From NCBI RefSeq assembly GCF_000738175.1, contig NZ_JFCH01000008.1, forward strand, positions 1 to 64,000: 64,000 bases of DNA. The letters are read 5' to 3'. Both the position numbers and the translations under genes were made by a program. Shown here piece by piece: positions 1 to 8,421 of this stretch (position 1 is the stretch's first letter; each line of letters opens with the position of its first letter). The notes beneath the pieces were generated by a model. It did no database searches, was not told the origin of the DNA, and was given only the letters and a program-made list of their open reading frames with translations. The DNA is from Corynebacterium jeikeium. GTDB taxonomy: Bacteria; Actinomycetota; Actinomycetes; Mycobacteriales; Mycobacteriaceae.

Positions 1-46
1 CCTGCAGAGCTATGCGTCGCTGCTCCTTGGTGTATGAGCGGTTCAT
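1..46 (-). CDS. IS3-like transposase OrfA, N-terminal fragment
   Basis: Reading leftwards from an ATG at 46-44, the first 15 residues are MNRSYTKEQRRIALQ, a basic start typical of the helix-turn-helix OrfA of IS3-group elements. A GGAGG ribosome-binding site lies about 7 bases upstream. The rest of the gene is outside the window. Family assignment rests partly on the matching 3' remnant at the other end of the window. Confidence 0.6.
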   Translation of the reverse strand, partial: MNRSYTKEQRRIALQ

Positions 47-171
47 GATGGAATCCTCCAAGATTCCGTCCGCATCCCCTTTTGACCCTTAACCCTACAT
101 CGACACGTCTCGCAATTACCAAAAACCTTATTGGAAGAAAGGCCAGCCACCCCTGACCTAAAAGTGAAAAC

Positions 172-202
172 GGCGCCTCGGAAAAAGAAAAACCGAGACG
201 CC
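172..202 (-). terminator. hairpin inside the IS 5' region
   Basis: A stem GGCG-c-CTCGG pairs with CCGAG-a-CGCC around an A-rich 11-base loop. It lies between the tRNA-Ser gene and the transposase start, so it could stop transcription entering the IS from the tRNA, a common IS safeguard. The following U-run on the minus strand is short (GTTTTC), so termination is likely but not certain. Confidence 0.5.
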
Positions 203-217
203 AGTTTGTCCATGATG

Positions 218-255
218 TCGCGACTGAAGTGTCAACTATGTCGCGACTCATGACA
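218..255 (-). repeat. IS terminal inverted repeat (left copy)
   Basis: This 38 bp end repeat begins TGTCATGAGTCGCGACAT and contains GTTGACACTTCAGTCGCGA. It matches 63423-63460 in inverted orientation except at repeat position 19 (A here, G there). Confidence 0.8.
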
Positions 256-344
256 TGGCGGAGGATGTGGGATTTGAACCCACGAGGGATGTGACTCCCG
301 CACGCGTTCCAGGCGTGTGACATAGGCCGCTAGTCGAATCCTCC
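256..344 (-). tRNA. tRNA-Ser (anticodon GGA)
   Basis: The acceptor stem is GGAGGAT/ATCCTCC, followed by discriminator G and an encoded CCA (258-256). The anticodon loop CTGGAAC gives anticodon GGA, and a long variable arm typical of serine tRNAs is present. TTCAAAT of the T loop is visible. The IS begins on the very next base after the CCA. Confidence 0.93.
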
Positions 345-450
345 ATGTCGAACGGCAAAACACACGGAAAAGCCGTGGCTTCGACGTACTCATGAAAGGG
401 TACACAACGCTGCCTTTAGATTCCAAATCCGGTGCTAGGGGTTGGAAAGT

Positions 451-474
451 GGGCGTCGATAAATAAGAAAGAAC
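451..474 (-). repeat. dispersed GACGCC motif, copy 1
   Basis: The sequence GGGCGTCGATAAATAAGAAA lies in the gap between tRNA-Ser and the SRP RNA promoter. It is a divergent member of the dispersed family (core GGCGTC followed by an A-rich AAGAAA tract). Confidence 0.4.
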
Positions 475-480
475 GAGCCT

Positions 481-510
481 TTGGAACAACGAGCGCGCGT
501 GGGCTAGTAT
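481..510 (+). promoter_or_regulatory. promoter of the SRP RNA gene
   Basis: TTGGAA (481-486) and TAGTAT (505-510) are separated by 18 bases. This places transcription start near 517, where the SRP RNA secondary structure begins. Confidence 0.55.
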
Positions 511-516
511 GGGCAA

Positions 517-606
517 CGGATTCCGCGCGGCGTGTATCTTGTGAACTCCCCCAGGGCAGGAATGCAGCAAGGGTCAACGAGCTCTGACGGGTGCGCGGGG
601 TCCCCT
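517..606 (+). ncRNA. ffs: signal recognition particle RNA (4.5S type)
   Basis: This is the small bacterial SRP RNA that binds Ffh and targets membrane proteins to FtsY. The conserved apical domain is seen as GGCAGGAATGCAGCAAGGG followed by the complementary CGAGCTCTGACGGG. The outer helix GGATTCCGCGC (518-528) pairs with GCGCGGGGTCC (593-603). A run of six T follows and should terminate transcription. Confidence 0.9.
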
Positions 607-620
607 TTTTTATGCCCGCG

Positions 621-1664
621 CTACAGCCAGTTCTTGCGCTTAAACCACCACCACATCAGCAGAATCACCGCTAGGTTCAGCAGCAGGCTGTAGTAGTAGC
701 CGTATTCCCAGTGCAGCTCCGGCATGTTGTCGAAGTTCATGCCGTACACACCCGCGATCATCGTCGGCGGCGCGGCCATACCGATGATGGATGAAATCGT
801 GCGCATGTCCTGGTTCTGACGCAGCGAAATGATCGCCGAGCTGGCTTGGATAAGGGAACTCAGGCGCTCGTCGAAAGAGTCGATCTTGTCCTTGGCCAGC
901 ATGGCGTGGTCCAAGACATCGCGGAAGAAAGCCCTGACGTGCTTCGTCGTTAGATCCCTGTGGTTATCGATCAGCGCGCGCAGCGCGGGGAGCAGCGGGC
1001 CAATGGCATGGCGCATCTCCAGGATCTCGCGCTTCAGGGTATAGATATTCTCGATGTTCGTCTCGGCGCGGAGGGTGAAGACCTCCTCCTCCAGGCTGTC
1101 CACGCGGTCTTCCAGCGCCTCGGAGATGCGGGTGTACTCGTCGACCAGGTAGTCCGTGATGGCCCACGCGATGGCCATCGGACCTGCACTGCGCAGCTCG
1201 GGTGCCTGGTGCAGGCGGACTTCCGGGTCGGGTAGTTCCGTATCGTGGGCAATCACGATGATGAACTTCTGGCTGATGACCATCTGCACCTCACCGGTTT
1301 GGATGAGGTCGCGCCGGTCGATCAGATCCTTATTGCCCGCGTACTGCACGGAGCGGACGACCGTGAACAGCTGGTTTTCGTAGCGCTCCAGCTTGGCGCG
1401 CTGGTGGGCGGTCACGGCATCCTCGACGATGAGTTCGTCGACGTCGTAGCACTTCGCCACCTTCATCATCTGCTCTTCCGAAGGCTCCTCCAAGGAGACC
1501 AGCACAAAGCTGCCCCTGCTGGGGGTAGCTAGATCCTCGATCTCCTTCAGTGCGGTGGCATAGTTCGCCTGGCCGGGGGTTTGCTTGCCCTCGACGTAAA
1601 GGCGGCACTCGCGGATGGCGCGTTCGACGGGGACCCGGACTCGGTTGGGTTCGGTTTTTGTCAT
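621..1664 (-). CDS. corA: CorA-family magnesium/divalent cation transporter
   Basis: The 347-residue protein has the CorA plan: a long soluble, acidic, coiled-coil-rich N-terminal domain and two C-terminal membrane helices. The signature GMN is at about residues 308-310 at the end of the first helix, followed by an acidic periplasmic loop (NMPELHW) and a second helix ending in the basic tail WWFKRKNWL. CorA forms a pentameric Mg2+/Co2+ channel gated by intracellular Mg2+. The ATG at 1664 has GGAAAGGA upstream. It stands alone, separated from the SRP RNA terminator by a few bases. I see no Mg-sensing leader. Confidence 0.9.
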   Translation of the reverse strand: MTKTEPNRVRVPVERAIRECRLYVEGKQTPGQANYATALKEIEDLATPSRGSFVLVSLEEPSEEQMMKVAKCYDVDELIVEDAVTAHQRAKLERYENQLFTVVRSVQYAGNKDLIDRRDLIQTGEVQMVISQKFIIVIAHDTELPDPEVRLHQAPELRSAGPMAIAWAITDYLVDEYTRISEALEDRVDSLEEEVFTLRAETNIENIYTLKREILEMRHAIGPLLPALRALIDNHRDLTTKHVRAFFRDVLDHAMLAKDKIDSFDERLSSLIQASSAIISLRQNQDMRTISSIIGMAAPPTMIAGVYGMNFDNMPELHWEYGYYYSLLLNLAVILLMWWWFKRKNWL

Positions 1665-1874
1665 AGTGGATCCTTTCCAACTATTTCAACTACATCCGGC
1701 GAGATCTGACGCACGGTTACTCTATGCAAACTCTATGCACCATAACCCGTCAGTGTGCGGCAAGCTGCGCGGGTGCGCTCTGGCGGGGGCGGTGTCCGGC
1801 ACGTCCGTTAGACTGGCAAAGGTAAGCCACACCGAGGGTAAACCCCAGCACGCCACAAGCGGGAGAGAATCTAC

Positions 1875-3158
1875 ATGAAGATCGAAAACGTAAACGCAGA
1901 GCTCCTCCTCAGCATGAAGGAGGACGTCCGCCAGGCCTACGAAGAGCTGCACTCCAAGGGGCTCAACCTGGACCTCACGCGCGGTAAGCCTTCGGCCGAG
2001 CAGCTGGATTTCTCGGTGGATCTGTTGAGTCTTCCGGGAGAGAACTTCACCTCGCCCTCCGGAGTGGACGTGCGCAACTACGGCGGTGGGGTCGGCCTGA
2101 CGGAGATCCGCCAGCTGTGGGCGGACGTCCTAGGCCTGCCGGTGGATAACGTCATCGCCGGGGACGCTTCCAGTCTGAACATCATGTTCGACCTGATCAG
2201 CTGGGCCTACGCCTTCGGCACCAACGACTCCGAGCGCCCCTGGTCGGCGGAGGAGAAGCTGAAGTGGATCTGCCCCGTGCCAGGCTACGACCGCCACCAC
2301 TCCATCACCGAGCTGTTCGGCTTCGAGATGCTGACCGTCGACATGACGGACGAAGGTCCGGACATGGATCAGGTGCGCGAGCTGGCGAAGGACCCGGCCG
2401 TGAAGGGCATGTGGGCCGTGCCGATGTTCGCCAACCCGACGGGCGTAACCTTCTCGCAGCAGACCGCCGAGGCCCTGGCTGCCATGGAAACCGACGCGCC
2501 GGACTTCCGCATCGTGTGGGATAACGCCTACGCCGTCCACACCCTGACCGACGAGTTCCCGGAGATCATCAACATCCTGGACGTCGCCGAAAAGGCGGGC
2601 AACCCGAACCGCTTCTGGGCCATGTCCTCTACCTCCAAGATCACTTTCGCGGGCGCTGGCCTGGCCTTCTTCGCCTCTTCCACGGAGAACCTGGAGTGGT
2701 ACAAGAAGATCGCCAACGTGCGTGGTATTGGACCGAACAAGGTCAACCAGCTGGCTCACCTGCAGTACCTGAAGGATGCCGAGGGCGTGCGCGACCTCAT
2801 GCGCAAGCACGCGGGCTCCCTGGGGCCGAAGTTCACCCGCGTGGTGGAGATCCTGCAGCGCCGCCTGGGCGACCTCAACGTTGCCGAGTGGACCGTTCCG
2901 GAGGGCGGTTACTTCATCTCCGTGAACCTGCTGGACGGCACCGCTGGTCGCGTGGTGGAGCTGGCGAAGAAGGCCGGCGTGGCTCTGACCGCTGCGGGCT
3001 CGACCTACCCGCTGAAGCAGGATCCGAACGACCGCAACCTGCGCCTGGCTCCTTCCATGCCGACGATCGAGCAGCTGGAGGTCGCCATGGACGGCTTCGC
3101 CACCTGCGTTCTCTACGCCGCGATCGAGATGGTCGAGCACGACGCGGGCCAGCGCTAA
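1875..3158 (+). CDS. aspT: aspartate aminotransferase, class Ic type
   Basis: This 427-residue PLP enzyme is expected to interconvert aspartate/2-oxoglutarate with oxaloacetate/glutamate and to supply aspartate for the lysine pathway (lysC-asd lie downstream). The start LDLTRGKPS, the FANPTGVTF motif and the Schiff-base lysine in SSTSKITFAG (Lys255) identify the subgroup also annotated as a MocR/GntR-free aminotransferase. The Corynebacterium glutamicum counterpart upstream of dnaX is AspT. ATG at 1875 is preceded by GGGAGA. The next gene begins 33 bases after the stop and may be cotranscribed. Confidence 0.88.
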   Translation: MKIENVNAELLLSMKEDVRQAYEELHSKGLNLDLTRGKPSAEQLDFSVDLLSLPGENFTSPSGVDVRNYGGGVGLTEIRQLWADVLGLPVDNVIAGDASSLNIMFDLISWAYAFGTNDSERPWSAEEKLKWICPVPGYDRHHSITELFGFEMLTVDMTDEGPDMDQVRELAKDPAVKGMWAVPMFANPTGVTFSQQTAEALAAMETDAPDFRIVWDNAYAVHTLTDEFPEIINILDVAEKAGNPNRFWAMSSTSKITFAGAGLAFFASSTENLEWYKKIANVRGIGPNKVNQLAHLQYLKDAEGVRDLMRKHAGSLGPKFTRVVEILQRRLGDLNVAEWTVPEGGYFISVNLLDGTAGRVVELAKKAGVALTAAGSTYPLKQDPNDRNLRLAPSMPTIEQLEVAMDGFATCVLYAAIEMVEHDAGQR

Positions 3159-3191
3159 CCAGCACCTTCAAATAGCAAGCAGGAGGTCACC

Positions 3192-3878
3192 ATCAACACC
3201 GACGAAACACTGGTCTGGGTCCAGGGGCTACTCCCCGGCGAGCCGACCGTCGCACGCCGCAAGGTCGCCGATTCCTTCCCCGAGTTCGCTGTCGCCGAGG
3301 TGTTTCTTGGTGACGCCCCCTCGTCCCAGAACGGCACACCCCAGGAGGGCGACGACGAGCCCGTGCTGGCCGAGACGGTCGCAATGACCATCGACGCCGG
3401 GCGCATGGAATCCGGCCTGGAGACCGAGGACGGTTCTGACCTGCGCGTGGAGCTGCTAACCGTCGTCACCGGACATGACGATACCGCCGCCGACCTGTTG
3501 GCCCACGCCGCGACGATGATCTCCCAGGATCCCGGCCACTGGCCGCCGCAGCCCGGCACAATGCTGCCGGATGTTGTGCAGCAGATGGATGCTGACTCCG
3601 AGCGGAAGATCACCGCCCGCAACGGCCTGCTGGTGGTTCCCTACGTGTGGGACGAGGGCGTGCCCCACGTCCACGAGGTCACTTCCGAGGGCGCGGGCCG
3701 CCACTCGAAGGAAGGCGAGACCGACGTGGAGTTCACCCACCCGGGCCGGCTGACCATCGTCGCGCAGCTGGTGATGCTGACGGACGAGGAGCTTGAGCTC
3801 GCGCAGACGGCCGGTGTGGCCGCGGTGCAGGAGCGGTTGGTGCGTGAGGGCGTCAATATCAACGACATATGGCGCTAG
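3192..3878 (+). CDS. hypothetical protein, probable rare ATC start
   Basis: I do not recognise a domain. The frame is open from the aspT stop codon to 3878, but no ATG, GTG or TTG precedes a GTG at 3300. A perfect AGGAGG (3181-3186) is followed after 5 bases by ATC at 3192. From there the product is about 228 residues and reads INTDETLVWVQGLLPGEP. Using GTG 3300 would leave 192 residues with no ribosome-binding site. Part of the protein (around residues 37-42, FLGDAP) is encoded by a copy of the dispersed GACGCC motif. It sits between aspT and dnaX, likely in one transcription unit. Confidence 0.6.
   Translation: MNTDETLVWVQGLLPGEPTVARRKVADSFPEFAVAEVFLGDAPSSQNGTPQEGDDEPVLAETVAMTIDAGRMESGLETEDGSDLRVELLTVVTGHDDTAADLLAHAATMISQDPGHWPPQPGTMLPDVVQQMDADSERKITARNGLLVVPYVWDEGVPHVHEVTSEGAGRHSKEGETDVEFTHPGRLTIVAQLVMLTDEELELAQTAGVAAVQERLVREGVNINDIWR
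3303..3321 (+). repeat. dispersed GACGCC motif, copy 2
   Basis: TTTCTTGGTGACGCCCCCT is an 18/19 match to the consensus. It lies inside the hypothetical gene upstream of dnaX, read as F-L-G-D-A-P. Confidence 0.7.
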
Positions 3879-3921
3879 GCGACCGCAACGGGTCGTCTTA
3901 GGTGGAATGTAGGGTAGGTTC

Positions 3922-6726
3922 GTGGCACTTTATAGGAAATATCGTCCGGCGACGTTTGCCGAGGTCGTGGGGCAATCTCACGTGACCGAGCCGTTGTCGG
4001 TGGCGCTGGATAGCGGGCGGATCAACCACGCATACCTGTTTTCCGGGCCACGCGGTTGCGGCAAGACGTCGTCGGCGCGCATCCTGGCCCGCTCGCTGAA
4101 CTGTGTGGAAGGGCCGACGTCCACGCCCTGCGGAAAGTGCGAATCCTGCGTGTCGCTAGCGCCCGGCGGGCCGGGGAACCTGGATGTGACGGAGCTGGAC
4201 GCCGCCACGCACAACGGCGTGGACGACATGCGCGAACTGCGCGAACGCGCCTTCTACGCGCCTGCGGAATCGCGCTACCGGGTGTTCATTATCGACGAGG
4301 CGCACATGATCTCCACGGCGGGTTTCAACGCCCTGCTGAAGATCGTGGAGGAGCCGCCGGAGCACCTGATCTTCATCTTCGCCACGACGGAGCCGGAAAA
4401 GCTGCTGCAGACGATCCGCTCCCGAACCCACAACTACCCGTTCCGCCTGCTGGCGCCGCCGGATATGCGCGGGCTGCTGGAATCGGTGGTGTCCGGCGAG
4501 GGGGTGCCGGTGGAGGATGCGGTGTATCCGCTGGTCATCCGCGCGGGTGGCGGTTCGCCGCGTGATTCGCTGTCGATCATGGACCAGCTGCTGGCCGGTG
4601 CTGGCCCGGAGGGCGTGACGTACAACCGCGCACTGGCTCTGCTGGGTGTGACGGATTCCACCCTGATCGACCGTGCCGTGGATGCGCTGGCAGAGCACGA
4701 TTCCGCCGCACTGTTCGCAGTGGTCGACGATGTGATTGATGCGGGGTACGACCCGCGCCGTTTCAGCGAGGATCTGCTGGACCGCTTCCGCGACCTGCTG
4801 GTGGTGCAGGCCGTGCCGGATGCCTTTGACCGTGGGCTGGTGAACGCGCCTGCGGAGTCGCGTGATGTGCTGCGCGAGCAGGCGGAGAAGATGGGGCAGG
4901 CGACACTGACCCGCTGCGCATCCCTGGTGAATGAGGGGCTGGCGCAAATGCGCGGCGCCACGGCTCCGCGACTGTTGCTGGAGATTCTGTGCGCACGCAT
5001 GGCGCTGCCCGCCGCCGGCATGACGGTGGAGGCGCTGGCGCAGCGCGTGGAGGCCCTGGAGAAGGGGCATGGCGGGACTGGCGGTAGCGGTGCCGGCTCG
5101 AGTGCGGGCGCGGGTGCTGGAGCGGGTTCGGGTGCTGGGACAGGCACTGGCACGGGCGTGCGCGGCAGCCGGGCGGAGATGTTCGCCCGGCGCAGGAAGG
5201 CTGCGCAGGACGCAGCGGAGCAGCCCCCGGCTCAGCCCGCCGAGTCCTCCGAACCGGTAGCGGCGGAAGCCTCCCTGGCGCCGAAGGAACCGCAGGAGAC
5301 TGCAAAGGAGGCAGTGCCGGAGACACCGGCTGAGACGGAGCAGGAGTCGGCGCAGCAAACCGCGCAGGAGTCTCCGGCCATCGCCGAGGCGCGCCGGGCG
5401 CGCGACATCATGCAGCGCCACCGCCAGGCCAGCGCAGCGGAAGCCGAGTCCCCGACTCAGAACGCAGCAAATGCGGAGGCATCACCGGCGCCGACAGATT
5501 CTGAACCGGCGGAGACTTCAGCGGAAACACCCGCTGCGATCGATTCGGGTTCCTGGGCGCGGATCATGGATGCCATCCACGACCTGGACCTCAGCGCTTG
5601 GATCGCCCTCCGAGGCGCTACACCGCGCGCGTCCCAGCCCACTGCGGGCGAGGTTCACGTGGACCACCACACCGGCTCACTGGCGCGCCTAGTCAACGGG
5701 GCGAAGAACGCGGAGGTGTATTCGCAGGCTATCCAGAGTGTCACGGGAAGTCCCGCCCGCATCGTCGTCTATGTCGGCGACGAAGTTGTCGGCGCCGGAG
5801 CCGCCGGAAGCGGCGGAGCTACTGGAGCTGCCGAGCCTGCAGGAGGCGATGAGCCGGGAAAAGCTGAACCGGCGGCGGCACAGCCCTCCGCCGGTGAGGG
5901 ACAAACTCCAGCCTCCACACCGGTGAACCCTGTGCCAGCGGAAACCCCGATGGACGCAGCGGCCTCCCGCAGTGCAGCCTCCAGTGCCCTGGAGCGCGCC
6001 CGCGCGATGGAAGAAGCGATGCGCAAGACCTCGCACTCCCACCGCAACGCAGGCGCAGCGGCGGGCACCGCTGGAGCGGCCGGTGCAGCGGGCGCCACTG
6101 CTGGCAGCCGGGGAGCGGCCGGCGCGGGGGCTGGAACTGCAGCCAATTCGAGTGAAGCCGCCGCGCAGGAAGACCCGAACTCAGGCTGGCGCGCCCGCGC
6201 CGAACGAGCCAAGGCCCGCAAGAAATACAACATGGAAAACGGCTTCAACGGCGTCCCGCTACCCGACGAGCCGCCAGTCGATGCCTACGGAGACAGCCCT
6301 GTCGACAACTGGGGTGGCGGGGCGGCGGCCAACGCCGCAGATCCCCTCGCGAACCCCGCGGCAGCTGACCCAGCCGCCGACGCGCCGCTGCCGCCCGAAC
6401 CCTCGGACCCCTCTGATCCGTCTGACTCCTCCGGCCCGTCCGGCTCCTCTGGATCCTCTTCGCCGTCGGGACCCTCCGCATCACCTGCCCCGTCTGGGTC
6501 GCCCGCGCGGACGCAAGAACCCCCGTCCCGAGCCGCGAACCGCCAGCCCCACGCGGGGGCGGGTGCTGCTGGGGCCGAGGGGGCGTCACAAAGAACAGAA
6601 CAAAGAGAACGCGACGAGCTACTCGCCGACCTCGAGGCCGCACCTGGCGAGCGCGACCACCGCACGCCGCTGGAAATCGCAGGTGAACTGATCGAAAAGA
6701 GCCTCGGCGCGGAGAGAATTCGCTAA
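3922..6726 (+). CDS. dnaX: DNA polymerase III tau/gamma subunit
   Basis: This is the clamp-loader ATPase of the replicative polymerase. The N-terminal third carries all expected motifs: MALYRKYRP start, Walker A GPRGCGKTS at about residues 42-50, a zinc module C61/C70/C73/C76, the Walker B IIDEAHM and sensor RSRTHNYPF. It is long (934 residues) because residues from about 390 on are a low-complexity Ala/Gly/Ser/Pro tail interrupted by a short ordered block (SWARIMDAIHDLDLSAWIAL, about 545-565). The start codon is GTG. A copy of the dispersed motif lies near the C-terminus (6579). I see no slippery A-run that would produce a shorter gamma form. Confidence 0.95.
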   Translation: MALYRKYRPATFAEVVGQSHVTEPLSVALDSGRINHAYLFSGPRGCGKTSSARILARSLNCVEGPTSTPCGKCESCVSLAPGGPGNLDVTELDAATHNGVDDMRELRERAFYAPAESRYRVFIIDEAHMISTAGFNALLKIVEEPPEHLIFIFATTEPEKLLQTIRSRTHNYPFRLLAPPDMRGLLESVVSGEGVPVEDAVYPLVIRAGGGSPRDSLSIMDQLLAGAGPEGVTYNRALALLGVTDSTLIDRAVDALAEHDSAALFAVVDDVIDAGYDPRRFSEDLLDRFRDLLVVQAVPDAFDRGLVNAPAESRDVLREQAEKMGQATLTRCASLVNEGLAQMRGATAPRLLLEILCARMALPAAGMTVEALAQRVEALEKGHGGTGGSGAGSSAGAGAGAGSGAGTGTGTGVRGSRAEMFARRRKAAQDAAEQPPAQPAESSEPVAAEASLAPKEPQETAKEAVPETPAETEQESAQQTAQESPAIAEARRARDIMQRHRQASAAEAESPTQNAANAEASPAPTDSEPAETSAETPAAIDSGSWARIMDAIHDLDLSAWIALRGATPRASQPTAGEVHVDHHTGSLARLVNGAKNAEVYSQAIQSVTGSPARIVVYVGDEVVGAGAAGSGGATGAAEPAGGDEPGKAEPAAAQPSAGEGQTPASTPVNPVPAETPMDAAASRSAASSALERARAMEEAMRKTSHSHRNAGAAAGTAGAAGAAGATAGSRGAAGAGAGTAANSSEAAAQEDPNSGWRARAERAKARKKYNMENGFNGVPLPDEPPVDAYGDSPVDNWGGGAAANAADPLANPAAADPAADAPLPPEPSDPSDPSDSSGPSGSSGSSSPSGPSASPAPSGSPARTQEPPSRAANRQPHAGAGAAGAEGASQRTEQRERDELLADLEAAPGERDHRTPLEIAGELIEKSLGAERIR
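6579..6600 (-). repeat. dispersed GACGCC motif, copy 3
   Basis: GGGGGCGTCACAAAGAACAG lies in the disordered C-terminal region of DnaX and encodes G-A-S-Q-R-T-E. Confidence 0.65.
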
Positions 6727-6842
6727 GCGTGAACACAACCACCCGCACACGCGAAGGTGCCTAACACGCCTGTCCGGGCCGACCGGTACAGTTGTGGAAG
6801 AACAAAACCAAGCACGAGAAACCTCGACGAAAGGTAAACAAA

Positions 6843-7157
6843 ATGAGCCAGCCAGACATGAACCAGCTGATGCAGCAGGCCCAGCAGATGCAGGCACAGC
6901 TGCAGGAAGCACAGCGCGAAATCGCCGCCTCCACCGTCAAGGGCGAGGCAGGCAACGGCCTGGTCACCATCTCCGTCGCAGGCTCCGGCGAGGTCACCGA
7001 CATGGAGATCGACCCGAAGATCGTCGACCCCGAGGACATCGACACCCTGAAGGACCTGCTGCTCGGCGCGTTTAAGGACGCCAACCAGAAGCTGCAGACC
7101 CTCGCCGAGGAGAAGATGGGCCCGCTGTCCCAGGGCATGAGCGGCCTGGGCTTCTAA
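6843..7157 (+). CDS. ybaB: YbaB/EbfC nucleoid-associated protein
   Basis: The 104-residue protein has the family hallmarks: a Met/Gln-rich N-terminal helix (MNQLMQQAQQMQAQLQEAQ) followed by the VTISVAGSGEVTDMEIDP strand region. These proteins form small dimers that bind DNA and are almost always encoded between dnaX and recR, as here. ATG 6843 is chosen over an upstream GTG because GAAAGG lies at the right distance and the family begins with this helix. recR follows 30 bases after the stop, so dnaX-ybaB-recR is likely one operon. Confidence 0.92.
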   Translation: MSQPDMNQLMQQAQQMQAQLQEAQREIAASTVKGEAGNGLVTISVAGSGEVTDMEIDPKIVDPEDIDTLKDLLLGAFKDANQKLQTLAEEKMGPLSQGMSGLGF

Positions 7158-7187
7158 GCCTTCTAAGAACTCCAAAGAGAGACCTAG

Positions 7188-7919
7188 TTGTTCGAAGGAC
7201 CACTACAGGACGTCATCGACGAATTCTCCCGGCTGCCCGGCATCGGGCCGAAAAGCGCGCAACGCATCGCGCTGCACCTGCTGAACGAAGAGCCGGAGGA
7301 CATCGAGCGCTTCCAAAACGCGCTCGGCCGCCTGCAGCGCGGCGTGACGTTCTGCCGAATCTGCCACAACATCTCCCAAGAAGATGTGTGCCGGATCTGC
7401 GCGGACTCCAACCGCGACAAAAGCATCATCTGCGTCGTTGAGGAGTCCAAAGACATTCAGGTGATCGAACGCACCGCGGAATACCGCGGGCGCTACCACG
7501 TGCTCGGCGGGGCACTCGACCCACTCAACGGGATCGGGCCGAAGGAACTGAACGTCACGCCCCTGGTACAGCGCATCGGCGGGGCGCTGCCGGACGTAGC
7601 GCTCGGTGCGAAGGGCGGCGGGGCTTCTCTTGGCGACGCCGACACACCCGCCGGTGGCGAATCCAGCGGCGCGGGAACGGGCGACGTTGAGAGCGCGGAC
7701 GTTGAGTACGACGAAGCCCCCGACATCACCGAGGTCATCATCGCCACCGATCCGAACACGGAGGGCGAGGCGACGGCCTCCTACCTCGGCCGCCTGCTGC
7801 GCGACTTCCCCGGGTTGACGGTCACACGCCTGGCCTCGGGCATTCCGATGGGCGGGGACCTGGAGTTCGTCGACGAGCTCACGCTATCCCGCGCGTTTGC
7901 GGGGCGCACCGCGCTGTAG
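7188..7919 (+). CDS. recR: recombination mediator RecR with an internal insertion
   Basis: RecR works with RecO to load RecA at gaps. The helix-hairpin-helix ([17 protein letters not shown], 16-32), the zinc finger C56/C59/C68/C71 and the Toprim segments (CVVEESKDI, about 82-90; [12 protein letters not shown] after about 185) are intact. The protein is 243 residues, whereas RecR is usually near 200. The excess is a Gly/Ala/Asp-rich insertion at about residues 135-178 between two Toprim strands. That insertion contains a copy of the dispersed GACGCC motif. The start is TTG at 7188 after AAAGAGAG. Confidence 0.93.
   Translation: MFEGPLQDVIDEFSRLPGIGPKSAQRIALHLLNEEPEDIERFQNALGRLQRGVTFCRICHNISQEDVCRICADSNRDKSIICVVEESKDIQVIERTAEYRGRYHVLGGALDPLNGIGPKELNVTPLVQRIGGALPDVALGAKGGGASLGDADTPAGGESSGAGTGDVESADVEYDEAPDITEVIIATDPNTEGEATASYLGRLLRDFPGLTVTRLASGIPMGGDLEFVDELTLSRAFAGRTAL
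7624..7643 (+). repeat. dispersed GACGCC motif, copy 4 (in the RecR insertion)
   Basis: TTCTCTTGGCGACGCCGACA encodes A-S-L-G-D-A-D inside the extra loop of RecR. Confidence 0.6.
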
Positions 7920-7976
7920 TTTCTGTAGCCCCTGTAGTACGACGGGATTATAACGACGGGACTACGGTGGCGGGAC

Positions 7977-7982
7977 TACAGT
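7977..7982 (+). promoter_or_regulatory. -10 element for a probable leaderless transcript
   Basis: TACAGT ends 7 bases before ATG 7990, which would put transcription start at the start codon. No ribosome-binding site precedes that ATG. The spacing is identical to the one at 37543. Confidence 0.45.
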
Positions 7983-7989
7983 GGCGCCC

Positions 7990-8421
7990 ATGAGTAAAAA
8001 CCCTTTGCGCAACGCCCTCCGTCCGCACCGCCTTTCCCGTGCGGCCGGCATTCGCTCCGCCGTATGGGGAACCGTCTTCGGCACCGCAGGCGTGCTGCAC
8101 TTTGTTAAGCCGGAGGGCTTCGACAGAATCGTTCCGGAGGAACTCCCCGGCACCCCGCGAGCCTGGACGCTCGGCTCAGGAGCCATGGAAATCGCCCTGG
8201 CCACCAGCATCGTGGCGTGCAGCCTGAAGCCCGAATGGCGCGGCGCGCTGCGCAGTACAATCGCTCCCGCCGCCGCACTCTTCCTAGTCGGTGTGCTCCC
8301 CGGCAACATCAAGATGGCCTGGGACTGGCGTGCCAAACCGCAGCCCGCGCGCGCCATCGCCTTCGCGCGCGTCCCCCTTCAGCTGCCGATGATCCTTAGC
8401 GTGGCCAAGCTCGGCGCTTAG
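7990..8421 (+). CDS. DoxX-like small membrane protein
   Basis: About 143 residues with a basic N-terminus and four hydrophobic segments. The pattern GTAGVLHFVKPEGFDRIVP and GVLPGNIKMAWDW is that of the DoxX-like membrane protein family, often of unknown substrate. I take ATG 7990, not GTG 7981, because of the leaderless-type -10 box. It converges on gatD, with stop codons overlapping by a few bases (8418-8421). Confidence 0.65.
   Translation: MSKNPLRNALRPHRLSRAAGIRSAVWGTVFGTAGVLHFVKPEGFDRIVPEELPGTPRAWTLGSGAMEIALATSIVACSLKPEWRGALRSTIAPAAALFLVGVLPGNIKMAWDWRAKPQPARAIAFARVPLQLPMILSVAKLGA

Larger units (their letters stand above)
1..255 (-). mobile_element. IS3-like insertion sequence, 5' end (partial)
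   Basis: The element ends at 255 with TGTCATGAGTCGCGACAT read inward on the minus strand. A transposase start lies at 46, so this is the promoter-proximal end of an IS that continues out of the window. The same terminal 38 bp, with one mismatch, recurs inverted at 63423-63460 beside an IS3-type transposase remnant, which is why I assign the IS3 family. The IS end abuts the CCA of tRNA-Ser exactly. The 200 bp between the end and the transposase holds a strong hairpin (172-202). Confidence 0.7.

Noticed and set aside
4156..5421. Long minus-strand frame opposite dnaX
   Set aside because: It mirrors dnaX codons, is rich in Arg/His/Gln, has no start signal and crosses the known DnaX motifs.
3922..6726. 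Programmed frameshift for a DnaX gamma form
   Set aside because: No A-rich slippery heptamer with a downstream hairpin is visible near the end of the AAA+ core.
7921..7989. Short tandem CGGGACTAC(A/G)GTGGCG as a regulatory repeat
   Set aside because: There are only two imperfect units and one overlaps the likely -10 box; too little to support a separate feature.
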